In this document: positions 47,449-59,826 of the stretch, piece after piece
Layout: every line of letters begins with the position of its first letter
Position numbering within the stretch: position 1 is the first letter of the stretch
Translations under genes and position numbers: made by a program
From: Aradus depressus
Lineage: Eukaryota > Arthropoda > Insecta > Hemiptera > Aradidae
Reading direction: 5' to 3'
NCBI GenBank assembly: GCA_963662175.1
Contig: OY759214.1
Span: forward strand, 9,424,001 to 9,488,000
Length of the DNA stretch: 64,000 nt
The notes under the pieces: model-generated
Seen by the model: the letters and a program-made list of their open reading frames with translations, nothing else
What the model was told of the DNA's origin: nothing
Databases searched by the model: none

Positions 47449-47986
47449 GTAAGCTATGTTCAATCAATGTGTCAAAAAAATTGGACCCATCCTTCTTATG
47501 ACGAACTATGTATTTGTTTACATGTCAGACTAAGGCCTAGTAAGCCTAATTATTACCATTTAGCCCCGGAATTTTATTATGACTTTTAAGCAATTCATTA
47601 TTGTGAAATTCACTTTCTTGTGTAATATTTTGAAATACAGTTATTACAGGTATATTTTATTTCTGTTCTACAAATGTATGTACTTCATATTAATAGGTGC
47701 AAGTAGGTATATAATACATAATATGTACCTACTTTTAAAATGTTGAGAAAATTCTCTAAAAAACCTTACTTAATGCATGATGTAGTTTTTACTTGTATAT
47801 TTATTGTGAATACGGAAAAAAGAAACGAAAGGTAATTCCGTAAATTAATTCGTGTTATAAAGAGAATTGTCTAAATCTTTCAATGATTCATACGGAATGT
47901 TATATCAATGCAGATGACACTTCAAAATAAAACTAACATATACGTTATTACATATATGTTAGAACTAACAAATACAATTATTTTAG

Positions 47987-48174
47987 ATGGCAGAAAAATC
48001 GGAAGAGAAGAAATTTTCTGAGCAGTTTCAACGCTTTTCCAAATTTGGCGTTCGTGAATCGGACGGTCGATACATAACCTTAACACAAAGTGACAAATGG
48101 ATGAGACAGGCTAGAGTCATCGATGGCAAAGTGATAACGTCCACTGATACTGCTATTTGTTTTAAAAAATTCAA
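47987..48174 (+). CDS. TPPP: TPPP coding exon 1
   Basis: ATG at 47987 with TTATTTTAG directly upstream. 62 codons plus two bases, donor GTGAGT. Encodes the first part of the p25-alpha domain. Confidence 0.95.
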
Positions 48175-51100
48175 GTGAGTTGCTAATATATATGTAGAAC
48201 AAGTTAAAATAATTTGTATAAAAGTGTATTTTGGATTAAATGGAAGGTCTACCTCAAGTGTCATGGTAGCCGTGATCGTCTAGTGGTTAGGACATTGCGT
48301 TGTGGCCGCAATAACCCAGGTTCGAATCCTGGTCACGGCACTGACACATTTTTTTCTCAAATTTCAATTTTTTTTGTACTAACTTGACTGGTATAATTAT
48401 TTATCAGAACCAATTAATATAGAGGGCCTTGCTTGATTTAAAATACATTTTTAGAAAAGGGTACTAAAAATAAAAAATTACTAATAACAATATAGCCGCT
48501 CAGAAATAATTTGCTTCCACTTCAAATTGCTCATTATAAGCATTATTATTAATAATTAACTTTATTTGAAAAATAAATGAAAGTACACTCCGTTATTGAA
48601 GGGAAACTTTGACATTTTTTAAAGGACAGCTATTAGGAGAGGGAAAAAAACTTATATTTGTCTTTCTAAATTCCTTAGCTCTCCAACATATGCAGAACAT
48701 CCATAATATCTCTATATTTGAAGAGAAAGGTTTTTCCCACCAGATGTCCATATTTCCCTTGGTATCTAAAAATCTACCTCAATTTCTCGACGTTTAAAAA
48801 TTGTTTCCTGACTGAGGATTGTTTCCCGAAACATCTTTAATTGTTATTTTTTGAGATGGCAAAAAATAATTTTGGAAAGTGATGCTATAATAATATATTA
48901 TAAACGATATATTTGTTAGTGTACCAATGCATTTTTGAGCTATGGAAGTCTTCAAGATGTGACCTGATCCCACTTCTCTGTTTAACCTGGTCATAAATAA
49001 CGGTTTAAATTATAAATTGGTGTGTTATATTTATTAATGTTATCTGGAGCAGTTATTTTCAGGATATATTCTATCCAACTTCACCTAAAAATGTACTTTA
49101 TTTATTCTGCTTAATATTTCCCTTTATTGTAATTATTTTTTTCCCTTCCGATTGTCCCTAGATCTAAATATTACCGCTTAACTTTGTGCAAAGTACTCTC
49201 GTTTATAAGGTTACGCATATGGTCTTCGACCTACGGAGCTCTAATAATTAAATAGTTTTCTGAAAGCTGAGTTTTCTGCATGATCGAATCAACGTAGCTT
49301 TTTGAAGAATCAGAATACAAAAATCTACTGATCTACGTCCAAGCTGAAAGGAGAATTTAAAACTGTATAAACATTCTTTATTTATTGAAATAATCAAGAA
49401 TTTGTTTTTAAAAAAACATTCGTAAATCTTCCATCTTTGTTAATAATATGTTTTTTTTTATTTGACAGGGCTCCGAAACTACCAGAAGCAGACTACCAGA
49501 AATTTCTAATTGATTTGGCCACCATCAAGACTATCAATGTGGGTGACATTAAACAAAAAATGGTTACTTGTGGCATTCCAGGATTTACAACAGCAGTGGT
49601 AATATATATATATATATATTTTTTTTTTCATTCATGGAAACATTTCATTCATCTACTTGCGCTTACCGTTCCACCTCAAATCGACCAATTTAATAACAAA
49701 AAAAACATTATATATATATATAGCATTTCACCATCTTCGATTCACTTAGTTTTTGTAGACTTGTAGAGTTTAGAGGTGTCAAATGATTAACGAATATTCC
49801 AAATTTTTAAACTAATTGAGAATTATTTCGGTAGAAAAGGAAATTGTGAATGTAGATTGTTTTTCATGTTGTTTGTGAGGTGAAACGTTAACTAAAATTT
49901 TATTACAGAAAAAAAAAAGTCTCGCAAGAATTCATATGAGACAATTTGGAAATAATCATTCGTGTTAACCATAGTTGACAGCTTCTGATGGGAACATTAA
50001 CATTGACAAAAATTATCCCATCTCGGTTCAAAAATGCGCTATAAAACCCAAACAAAGCATAAATAAAATAGATACTGTTTTTAGTCTGATAATGTCTGAA
50101 ATGTCATTTATATCAACTGTTCAATTAAAAAAAAAAACAGGTAGTCGTAGGTCGAAGACCAATGGGAACATTACTTCCCACTTCATATGTTTCATTTAGT
50201 TATCAATAAATTGTGAATTTGGCACAATTGTTTGAGCATTATTTAATAATTTTTTTCCCCCATGTTGGCATTTAATAATGAGATCTTCGAAATTCGAGAG
50301 TATCACTTTATGAGGGACTTCGATATTTTTAAAAAATCATCTTTAGCCAGACTTCGCTTCGTATAGAATTCTTTAGGTAGAAATGTCAGCTTGTTTAATC
50401 AGCCGATATGCATGACAGTTTTTTAATAATTCCTATATTTCACATGTCCTACTTGTGTTTACTATTCAAAATAAGCTCTATTTTATTTTGGATAATATGT
50501 TTTACAAAACACACTATTCGACCTTACGGTGTCCCGAAATGTTTTTTTTTTTAATTGAACAGTTGATATAAATGACATTTCAGACATTATCAGACTAAAA
50601 ACAGTATCTATTTTATTTATGCTTTGTTTGGGTTTTATAGCGCATTTTTGAACCGAGATGGGATAATTTTTGTTAAATTATAGCTTTATTACTGTTATGT
50701 CTTAGTTTACTGGGACTTGTACTTTGCTTGTGATATACTTTATAATAAACTGTTCAACGAGACAATTACAACCTTTGTTTCACTCATACCGGTCTTATAT
50801 AAGTTGGATACGACGTTGATACGAGTTGGTAGCAGGGACAGGCATCCGCGCTCAACGGTTAAACACTAGCTTATTAATCTCAGGGGTAGTCTGTTCAGTT
50901 CATTATTTAAATTGTACAAACATATATTTTATGTTATATTTAGTAATTTATTTTGTTATTTGGGATTTACTTTTATCCTGTCAAAAAAAGACGCGTAGCA
51001 TCAAAAATATTCTGTTTTTCATGTTTCATTGAGCAGCACACCCCAGTGTAATTCAGAGAATATTAACATTGCCATAAATGTAGCATGTTTCACGTTGAAT

Positions 51101-53339
51101 GCAGGTATCTTTGTCGCAACTCTCTTCTAACAATAACAATAATTATATCACATAAGAATGATAGATGCAAGTCTTTAATTTTACCAAAAATGTCTCATCT
51201 CGAGTCATAGAAAATATGCTATAAAATGCATACTAAAAAAAAAAATAATAAAATAAAAAAAAAATAAAAATTGAAGTAGAGATCATTTTGAATATTGAAT
51301 TCATAAAGATTCAGTAAGATCATGCAAAAAAATCAGAACTTTGGAAACTTGACCCCGCCGACAGACCCTAATCAACGATTCCTCCCACTACCTCCTCGGG
51401 TCATGGACAGAGTTCATGTAACAATTATTTATGCCAATAATACTTTCCTCTCCAAAAAACCTCTATTGCTAAGATGGATCTAGATTGTTTATATGAATGG
51501 TAACAGATGTTTATGCTGGGGAGTTGAGGATCCCAGATTTTTTGTTATAGCTTCGTCCCTGCTTTTGATAAGCATAGTAATTCTTCTAAAATTTATTAAG
51601 GTTGTTTACTTTAGTTGAATTATAATTTTGATAAATGAGCTTTAATTATGTATCTAAGTTTGGCATTTTTAACAGGAGATTCAGAAAAAACACTCTGGAT
51701 TTATCTATTAAGTCGCCGAGAAAATGTGGCGAAATGCAAGATTCAAGGTAGCAGGTATAATGTGGTCTTTTTTTTTTTTTCTATCCGCAATAATAAAAAA
51801 CAACGAAACTTGCCCTATGTTCTAATTTTCGTCAAAACTATCATATAAGGAAAATTCAACTACATATTAACACAAAAATATAATAGGGGCACCAGAAGCT
51901 CGAAAGCTGGCCGAATCCCTTAGGTTTATATCTGAGAAGTGAAAAACACTTGAGCACGCCGTTCTTCGGATGAGACGTTAAACGATGGTCTTGAGCCTGT
52001 ACAATATCAGGTAATTGCTAAAGACCCTTCTAGTTGAACAAAGTGGAAAACATAAATTGGGAGGTGTAATGCTGTGATGAATGTATTATAATATAATACA
52101 CTCAGAAAAAACATTTGACTCATTTTCGTCCAAGAGAGAAATTAGCGCATATCTGGCAACATTGTGTGAATTCTCACAGTCCAGTCTAGTCCGAGTCTGG
52201 TATATCATGGGAGAATGTTCTCTCTTAACATAGGTTTAGTTGTACATAGTATCATGAAGTACATGGTGATCTATGTTTTTGTCTCTCACTCTCCTCTGAC
52301 TGTTCCAAGTTGATTGTTGTCATTATGTTTCATATTTCAGGCGAGTGCCAAGGCTACTAGCAGCACTGTGGAAAGATTGACGGATCCTGCCAAGTATACC
52401 GGCTCTCATAAGGAAAGATTCGATGAAGCAGGTATTTATTTTGTCTCACCCATGAATAGATCTTCTGAGAGAACTATGCTCATCAGCATCATCTATTAAG
52501 TCTTTTTGGTATTTTTTCTCTTTTAGGGATATTTTGAAACGTTGAGAGGGAAGAAAAGAGTATGAGGAATAAAAATGGAATTTTCTATTATAGAAACAGG
52601 AATTTTATTGTTTCCAATTTAAAAAATGGCGGAAAAGAAGGAAGTTTCTATTTGGGTTGAAGGATTTTTACTTCCCCAGCTATAGGTATAGGGAAAGTTA
52701 TGTAATCGATCAAAATTCGATGTTGTGTTTTCACAGGAGTTTCGTTACTTCCAAACCCTTGATACCAAAAAAAAATCCGTGTTTCTATGAGCACGTTAAC
52801 TAACGATAAAATGGATGTACCAACACGAATGTATCTAAATGTGTATCCAAAAACCGATAAGGACGACACCTATTGATTTTCAGCCAAATCCGCCAAAGGA
52901 AAGAGGAGGGAGACCTCAATTCAATAACCCTAATAACTGTCAATGTAGAGAATGTATCGAGATAAATTTTATGTTTAAATTCAAAACCCATAAGGACGTC
53001 ACATTTTTATATTCCACGTAATCGGCTGATGGGAAGGGAAGGGATGTAATGAACGTATGGATGCTATTGAGTCAACTATTGATTTTTAGACCAAACGGTC
53101 GATAGGTTTCGAAGGGAGAGCGAAAACGTAATTGATTAATTTGTGATTTTTTTTTGTTAAACTTGACTTATACTTGGTTCCATATTGCAAGCTACTTTGT
53201 CTACATTTGTTCAGGTAAAGGTAAAGGTCTGGCTGGCCGAAGAGAGGAGTTTGATGATTCCGGCTACGTGTCTGGCTACGCCAACAAGGACTCCTATGAC
53301 AAAGACAAAGGACACGGCCCCCCCACCAACACCAAATAA
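47987..53339 (+). CDS. TPPP: Tubulin polymerization-promoting protein (TPPP/p25-alpha, Drosophila ringer-type)
   Basis: Four coding exons (47987-48174, 49469-49598, 52341-52431, 53215-53339) join in phase to 177 residues plus TAA. TPPP proteins bind and bundle microtubules and stabilise them, notably in axons and glia. The N-terminal half is the p25-alpha (EF-hand-like) domain: FQRFSKFGV, then [25 protein letters not shown] and the YQKFLIDLA segment. The C-terminal half has the family's signature [18 protein letters not shown], the Gly-rich GKGKGLAGR and SGYVSGY, the most conserved motif, and ends in a charged tail. Length suits insect members (about 180-190 residues). The start ATG follows directly after a splice acceptor. 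A tRNA gene and a foldback element lie in its introns. Identification is firm. Confidence 0.97.
48269..48340 (+). tRNA. tRNA-His (GTG)
   Basis: 72 nt folding perfectly: acceptor GCCGTGA/TCACGGC, D-arm GTCT/GGAC, anticodon stem TTGCG/CGCAA with loop TTGTGGC (anticodon GTG), T-arm CCAGG/CCTGG with loop TTCGAAT, discriminator A. A and B boxes are intact and a T-run (48349-48355) nearby can end Pol III transcription. No CCA is encoded, as expected in eukaryotes. It lies on the sense strand in the first coding intron of TPPP and is probably a functional gene, since the stems are complete and no SINE body follows. Confidence 0.95.
49469..49598 (+). CDS. TPPP: TPPP coding exon 2
   Basis: Acceptor TTTGACAG. 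One base completes a Lys codon, then 43 codons ([17 protein letters not shown] to GIPGFTTAV). The donor GTAATA follows a GTG codon. A shift of the donor to an earlier GT would break the phase with exon 3. Confidence 0.93.
50006..50673. mobile_element. Foldback element with 133-bp inverted arms in a TPPP intron
   Basis: Left arm 50006-50138 and right arm 50541-50673 are of equal length and near-perfect reverse complements (ATTATCCCATCTCGGTTC, GCGCTATAAAACCCAAACAA, ATGTCTGAAATGTCATTTAT), each with an 11-base A/T run at the inner end. The 402-bp centre has no coding capacity. An outer 15-bp pair, GGTCTTCGACCTACG at 49221 and its inverse at 50146, may mark a larger parent element. Confidence 0.85.
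51895..52045 (+). mobile_element. SINE (same family), partial
   Basis: Contains CTTAGGTTTATATCTGAGAA, then CTTGAGCACGCCGTTCTTCGGATGAGACG in pieces matching the body, TTAAACGATGGTCTTGAGCC, and a TGTACAATATCAGG end. It lies in the third TPPP intron region, sense orientation. Confidence 0.75.
52341..52431 (+). CDS. TPPP: TPPP coding exon 3
   Basis: Acceptor CATATTTCAG, phase 0. Encodes [20 protein letters not shown], then [10 protein letters not shown] plus one base. Donor GTATTT. Confidence 0.95.
53215..53339 (+). CDS. TPPP: TPPP coding exon 4 (terminal)
   Basis: Acceptor TTTGTTCAG. Two bases complete a Gly codon, then [20 protein letters not shown] and the charged tail to TAA at 53337-53339. 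Confidence 0.95.
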
Positions 53340-54100
53340 ATCCATTAATCACTTCTCTTCTTAACATTTGTCACACATCAAGTACAAATTATTAGCATAT
53401 TTTTAATATTTGTATTTATATAAAATTATTAAGAATTAAAACTAACATAAATATTATAGTAAAAAAGGGACAAAAAAAATTAATACGTAAAGTTCAACTG
53501 CGAATTTCATGTCCGATGAACCAGTGGACCACTCGGACCAATGTTGTGTTCAGTTTGAATTAAATTGCCTGCTTTTGTTGTATTTATACGTCCGCATTAG
53601 TTGTTGACAAATTGTTCTAAATTCAACCCCTCCTGTAAAAATATAAAATTGACTGATCCCTTGGCGTTTTTGTTCTCTATTCCATGATAAAAGTACTTTG
53701 TACTTGTGAACATTAGCTTTTTGACGCTTAAAAATCCATTGAAAAAAAAAAAAAAAAAAGCTTGTTAAATCGGTTTATCATTACGATTTGAGTGTACTAT
53801 GGACAACTTTATGTTGCCAAATATTTTCTAGTTGCATTTTATTGTAATGATTTATTTGATATTAGAAATTGTCCTTACTTTTTTATGTTTCTTTTGTTAT
53901 TAAAAAAAATTGTAATTTTTAAAAAACATTCTTCCATATGTGCATTTATTTAACAATTAATTTTGATATCTATATAAGAGTATATCTAGCATTTATAAAG
54001 CCCAACATTTTCTTGTTCTGTCAATTTACAAAGTATTACTTCTAATTGTGATGTGCATATATTACTTATTTCGTTAATTATAATAAATGTGTATTATGTT
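53340..54100 (+). other. TPPP: TPPP 3' UTR (probable)
   Basis: AT-rich sequence after the stop. A canonical AATAAA lies at 54082-54087; another overlaps the stop codon region (53334-53339) and would be too early. The true end is not fixed from sequence alone. Confidence 0.5.
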
Positions 54101-54365
54101 TATTCGATAAGTAAATGTTTAATTAAAATAAGTATAATGCTTACAAAAACATATACATACTTTTTTGTTTTTTTATTTGGTTTTTAACAAATAAACAGAT
54201 TTTTATTTATAAATTTATAGTGGAATCTATTCGGCACGTTTATAAATTATTTTTTTTAAATATTTTTGACAACACTTAATATATTATTGATATCAACATA
54301 TTTTTGCAGAGATATGGTGAAACAATAAAAAATAAAGAAAAAACGTATGTTAAAAAAAAAAATAG

Positions 54366-54810
54366 TATATTTCACAGAATGTATATAATATGGGAGTACT
54401 TTCGGTATTGGCGGTTTATTGTCAATAATATAATCCTCCAGTCTCTGTGGATACCTACCTACTTCCTCAAAAAACTGTCTATCTTTATTTTATATATTTT
54501 TTATTTTTATTCATATATCTATTATTGTATATCTTTGATTAATTTCATATATGCATGTGTATATTTGTATTTTAATCAGCACATACTATTTCAAAAAATT
54601 TTTTTATTAAGATTTCAATTTGAGAAGAAATTGTATTTTTAATGTTTTCCATATTTTAAGACTTAACTGTACAGGAGGGACAGGGGAAAACCCCGTGGGG
54701 GGAAAAAGGGTACCGTTTGGATGGTAAACTGGTTGAACTTCTTATAGTATATGGTCGTGGCTGAAGATGGTAGCAATACCGAAAGTACTCACATATTATT
54801 TATATATACA
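54366..54810. mobile_element. Small TIR element (MITE) with GGGAGTACTTTCGGTATT ends
   Basis: The left end near 54388 (GGGAGTACTTTCGGTATTGG) and the inverted right end near 54764-54790 (GCAATACCGAAAGTACTC) belong to the same family as the foldback at 54861-55574 and the fragment at 8195-8285. No transposase. Confidence 0.6.
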
Positions 54811-54860
54811 TATATTTTTGAAAACTGACATTATTGCAGAGATATTGTGAAATAATTCAA

Positions 54861-55574
54861 ATGGACTTGAAAAATAAAACTTGTTTATTTAAGACTAACT
54901 ATATATACATGGGAGTACTTTCAGTATTTCTACCATCCTCAGCCAAAAGCATAAGAGATAAGACTAAGTTAATTTTTCAGAATGTCAGCCTCTCGAGGAA
55001 CCCATTACCCTCCCTACTGGTGTTCCCCATGACGTCAGACATTCCTAACTAAGCTAAATTGTCATGCTGTTAGATATTTTATGACAAGGCGGTCCCCATA
55101 TTTCAAATGTGTGACCCCTTCTAAGGTCTAGGTAATATTGTAAACTATAATGCATTGACAATGATGGTCGTTCATACAATTTCCATTTTTTAAAGTTCTG
55201 TTTATTTTTAATTGTTCTAATGAGTTGAGCAATGTGTTTTTTTCGCAGAAATGAAGGTATTTTATGCCTGTGTCTTTATCAAATGTATGTTTGTGTTGGT
55301 TGATGTGTTGTGCAAATGTTGATTTTGTTATGAAAATTTAATTTGTCACCCCCTAATTCTATGGTGAGCTTGACAATTTAGCTTAGTTAGGAATGTCTGA
55401 CGTCATGGGGAACACCAGTAGGGAGAGTAATGGGTTCCTCGAGAGGCTGACATTCTGAAAAATTAACTTAGTCTTATCTCTTATGCTTTTGGCTGAGGAT
55501 GGTAGAAATACCGAAAGTACTCCTCCCTCTAATTAGACAACATCTTAAATAAACAAGTTTTATTTTTCAAGTCC
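54861..55574. mobile_element. Foldback element with 204-bp inverted arms
   Basis: Arms 54861-55064 and 55371-55574 are near-perfect inverted repeats of equal length: ATGGACTTGAAAAATAAAAC at the outer end, GGAGTACTTTCRGTATTTCT inside, and TGACGTCAGACATTCCTAAC towards the centre. The 306-bp centre is unrelated AT-rich sequence with no ORF. Confidence 0.88.
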
Positions 55575-58257
55575 ATATATATATTTTGTGAAATAGACAA
55601 TATTTTTTTTTGTAGATTGTTCTGTCTTGTTACCCAAGGTATAGTGTCTTACAAAATCTTAAATGTTAATCTTGTTGTTTATTCTAAAAATGTTTAGAGA
55701 ATATAAAATATTTAGAGTATTGTAGAATAGAGTTTTGCCTTAGTATAATATAGTGCGACACTATTAGGATAAATAAGAGGCGGTAGTAAGGTGGAACTAT
55801 CCCCTCTCCTCTGTACTGTCCCTACACCAACTACCAACCTGGAGGGATTGTCATTAAATGTTATGGTTTGGGAGAAGAACAAGGAAAAAGTCTATTATAT
55901 AAGACCAAATCGTATTCAGTCTTAAGTGTGTCGCACTCTAATAGTTATTCGTATATAAACAAAGCGCCTCTAAAATTATTTTGTCCTTTGAAAAGTAATA
56001 TTTAGGATATAGCGGATTTCAGGGAAAGAGAAGAAAAATAAAGTCAACGGAAATAAAAGTTTATATCGGCGCCCCGGTTCAAGAGGGAAAGAACCCCAAA
56101 ACAGAAGTTTTGAGATATTCAGAAGTTTTTATTAATTAGCTCATAATACTAATATATAAAGTTCGTTAGTATATTTGAGGTAATCTCCAAAACTACTTGA
56201 CCGATTTGGATAATTCTGTCACCGATGGGTAGGTAGCTTATTTCTTTCCAGTAAACATAGGCTATACATCTTCACACTTGATCAAAAGAGATGGTAAAAA
56301 TGAAGAAAGTCGTATGAGAAACGGCCTTCCGGTCGTCATTTATAGCTTATGTTGTCTAAACCGTTGAAGATATATCAAAATGATTAATGGAGAAATTGTT
56401 GCCAATAAAAAGTTCTAGAAGAAAGCCCCCGACAGCTTTTACCTATCTATAAAGATAGCTTTCAGTAAGAGGTTTTATCACTATATATAAATCTGTACTT
56501 TTGTCTGTTCGTGTTTTTGTAGGAAGTTCGCGCAAAAACTACCGAATCGATTTTGATGAAATTTCATATGTAGCTTCGTTGTAAGCCCATTTCAAACGTA
56601 GACCGTAAATATTTAAAAGGGAGATGGGGTGGAACGGTTTCACAGATTGCATCCTTATAAGCCCGGCTCAAATGGATTGCATCTCCATATTTTGAACGGG
56701 GTGGAAGTTGCAGGGGGGGGGGGGGGTTCTAACATAAAATAGCTCTTTAATGGTTGACTTTTTGAGGATAATGTACCAAACCAAAAATGTAGAAAATCCA
56801 AAATTTCCAACGTTTGATCCAGTGGTTATTTGACGTATCTACATTTGAGGGGGGAGGTGTGAAAGATGCTACTAATATGAGAGTTTTAAATTGAACATTG
56901 GGTATAACATCGTTTTAAAGCTCTTAACTCAACACTGTCAAATGTACAGTTGGTTCCCTCTTAAACTGGAGCGTCCATATTTAAGCTGATTGCATTCTTT
57001 ATTTAAGTTATTAATAAGTAAAAAAAATGTATGTATTTTTATTAAGTAACTTAAATTTTCAACTCATAGTATAGGTATAACCTTTTTTCTTGAAAGTCCT
57101 TTTCATATTTAAAAAAATATAAAAGTAAATAAAAAATATTGTTGTTGCATCTTGCAGGGTGGTTCGGAAAGCTTTTAAAAGCGCACACAAATCGAAACTC
57201 CTTTTTTAAAAAAGGTTTAATGGTATTAAGGATCACTTTTCACATGTATTCGAAAAATAAGGTAATAAATAGTAGTTGAATCAAAAATAACCGGACAATG
57301 GCAAAATGGTCTGTAATTAACAATTGTTAAAAAAAAAAATGCAAGAAAAGTTGCAGAATAACCTCTAAAAGCATTATAAATGTAGGACAAAAAGGAATTT
57401 CAGTTTAAAAAATCTTGATAGGAATTTTGCCAGCATTTTGAATGGTCTGTTTGCAGTCAGTAATTTTTACCTCAACAAATTATTCAAGTGTTTTCGGCAA
57501 ATTTGTTCCCATCATTTTGTTTTAAAACAGCTCAAAACCATAGCAGACAAATTTAGGATGTTCCCTAAAATGTCAATGCTTCTATACAATCAACATAAAC
57601 TTTTCAAAATATTTGTTTCATGTTTTGAATCACCTTATTAATCTTTCTTTTTGTGTATTTTGTAAATTTGTTGTAATAAAATAAATATTTATACCTATTA
57701 TGTTTTTTTTTTGTAAGTTTTAGATCTATCAACTGTGGTTATTGGTTATAGACCATCTAGTATAACAACAAAGTTACAAAAGTTTTCTAGGTTGAGAAAT
57801 GTGGACTTTACATAAACTATCGGTTGCGACACTCCGTTGAAATTTCTACTAGGAAGTCTCCTTGGCAAATTGAAATTATAAAAAAATATCAAATCAATAG
57901 TCAATATTTATTATCACTATTAGTGATTATTATTACTCCTGAAAGACACTCAGCCGATCCGATCGAGTGAGAAGGTACAATAGGCAAATCTCTGGCTGCC
58001 GCCTCATTCATCCTCTCGACGATATGGTGACCCCAAACAATACTTCGACTTATATGAGAAAAGAATATTCCTCCATTGTTCTTCAAAGTCCAATTGAGAT
58101 GACGATGAGGTAATGCTAAACTATTCGATGGTTAGGGTAAGTAATTAATTGTAGCCTGGCCTCCTTGAACTAAGAGAGGCTTCTCATAGAAACAAAAGAT
58201 GTTCTTCCCACAGTTTTGTTAAATAAAGAAGTTAAAAAACTTTAACCATGATTTTGG
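55575..58257. other. Intergenic region with degenerate repeats
   Basis: 56150-56890 resembles decayed Helitron-type sequence: TATAAATCTGTACTTTTGTC, GATTTTGATGAAATTTCATATG and a G-run of about 12 near 56714, similar in style to the G-rich array but too diverged to assign. I see no gene. A short Leu/Ile/Ser-rich minus-strand frame at 57901-58086 is not convincing. Confidence 0.4.
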
Positions 58258-58440
58258 GGAGCCATGGTGGCCGTGCGGGATAGAGCGTAGGACTTTGGTC
58301 GCATGGTTTACGGGTTCGAACCCCGTCCGGGGGTGAGCTTTATTTCACAGATAGAATTGCCTCCCGGGCCCATGGATGTCGTAAATAATCAGATAACACA
58401 GTGACATGGCTAATATGCATCGAACATAAGGCCAAAAAAA
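58258..58440 (+). mobile_element. tRNA-derived SINE (second type)
   Basis: The head reads like a tRNA: GGTGGCCGTGCGGGATAGAG, an anticodon-like segment, then a perfect B box GGTTCGAACCC. It is followed by a short unrelated body (ATAGAATTGCCTCCCGGGCC). It lacks the conserved body of the other SINEs. The head does not fold as a complete tRNA and is not called as a tRNA gene. Confidence 0.6.
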
Positions 58441-58879
58441 CAAAACATTTAATATATATCTTCTTAAAATAAACAGTTTTTCCTGCAGGGTCATATTCAC
58501 AGATTGAGATTCCGTCGCATCTTCTTAATTCGAACTAGCAAAACAAAATAATACGAGAAAGTAATTAAAAGGGACTATTCTGCTTCCATAAACAAAGGTA
58601 GAAATTTATTGTGAATCATTGAGAGGTGTAATTAGAACAATATTGGAAAAAATACTCTTTTTTTTTTTTTCCTCACCTGGGTTTATATTATTCAGGGCAG
58701 CTCATGTTCCAGCGAAGTGATGGGTTTTTCATGTCACTTCAGGGCTAAAATATGTGGCAAACATAGAACTCAAGATTAAGATGAAACTCTTACAGTTGAA
58801 AATAAAAAAATCAGGAATTGATTGAGGAAGTTAATCGAACTTTCATGAAACTTCCATTATATCATCTTCATAAGCTCAG

Positions 58880-59000
58880 TACAATTAAAGGTTGTGTGGC
58901 ATTCCAAAATTGTGAACGGGAAGGGCCCAGAACATAAAATTGCAGTTAGCCCTTTAACGTTTGATCAGATTTACAGTTGTTACCTGGGAACTCCGGGTAA
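58880..59000. mobile_element. Small remnant of the Helitron G-rich repeat
   Basis: GTGTGGCATTCCAAAATTGT, GAACGGGAAGGGCC, then TTAGCCCTTTAACGTTTGATC parallel the order of a 143-bp unit of the Helitron array. One short, old copy. Confidence 0.4.
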
Positions 59001-59199
59001 GCTAAAAAATAATATGCTCCTGAAAAGAAAACTAATTATAAGGTTCTCTCCTTTAAATAAAAACTAGTAATTAAATTAATTAAGACCAGAAATACCGACT
59101 AAAATATTTATTATTTGTCTGAAGATATATACAATGTTTCACACATACATATTAGGTAACAAAAAAAATTAAATATAACACATTTACACATATATACAA

Positions 59200-59826
59200 T
59201 TAGTTTTCATCTTCATACAAAAGATGCCCAAGTTTAACATTGGCCTTTACTTCTTCCGCAACTGATGTTTTCTTCTTTTTCTGCACTGTTTTCTTCAGTT
59301 TTTCTCCTACCACATACTCCGGCATGAAGACCTTCCCGTCTTTGTACTCAGGTTTTGCTTCTTCTTTGACCACTAGATCAGATCCATCCTCGAAGATGTG
59401 TGGGTTGTATTTGATCGGCTCACTGACTACGTCTTCCACTTGCATAGGGTCTTTACGTTCTTGAAGTTCCTTGTGAAATTTCATAGCCACTTCCCAATTG
59501 GATTTATCAGTCATCACATAGTCACCCAACTCGTATTTCTTCCACTTGTGAGGATTTTTGACATAATCGGGTAATGTCATCTTAAAAGAACGTTTTCTTG
59601 GGATATCAGGTTTCTTAAAAATACTCTCTTTCCCTCGGAAATGTTTTACATCTTTTTTCAAGGTATTCACTGATAGTTTCGATTTTGAGTTTTGAAATTC
59701 ATCCTCTGTGTATCTATTCTTCATGTTTTCGGGAGCTAATTTGTCCAACAATCCAAAAACTGACTTTTGCCTATCATTAAACTCATCATTTCCTTTAAAC
59801 AAAAAATTATCTTTTGGATTTAACAT
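59200..59826 (-). CDS. TSSC4: TSSC4 homologue (U5 snRNP assembly factor)
   Basis: Single exon, 208 residues, ATG at 59826, TAA at 59202-59200, and an AATAAA on the minus strand just downstream (59112-59107). TSSC4 is a largely disordered chaperone that binds the U5 snRNP and helps U4/U6.U5 tri-snRNP assembly in the nucleus. Conserved landmarks are here: KSVFGLLDKL (residues 21-30), FRGKESIFK (63-71) and the core LPDYVKNPHKWKKYEL (85-100), followed by a Lys/Glu-rich tail with a basic run KKTVQKKKK. Human TSSC4 is longer; the insect form is shorter in the low-complexity parts. Identification rests on the PDYVxxPxKWxKY core. Confidence 0.85.
   Translation of the reverse strand: MLNPKDNFLFKGNDEFNDRQKSVFGLLDKLAPENMKNRYTEDEFQNSKSKLSVNTLKKDVKHFRGKESIFKKPDIPRKRSFKMTLPDYVKNPHKWKKYELGDYVMTDKSNWEVAMKFHKELQERKDPMQVEDVVSEPIKYNPHIFEDGSDLVVKEEAKPEYKDGKVFMPEYVVGEKLKKTVQKKKKTSVAEEVKANVKLGHLLYEDEN

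Noticed and set aside
57901..58086. Minus-strand ORF of 61 codons
   Set aside because: Some resemblance to degenerate retroelement protein, but no motif clear enough to name.
58258..58335. tRNA gene at the head of the SINE
   Set aside because: B box is good but the acceptor and anticodon stems do not pair, and a SINE body follows directly.
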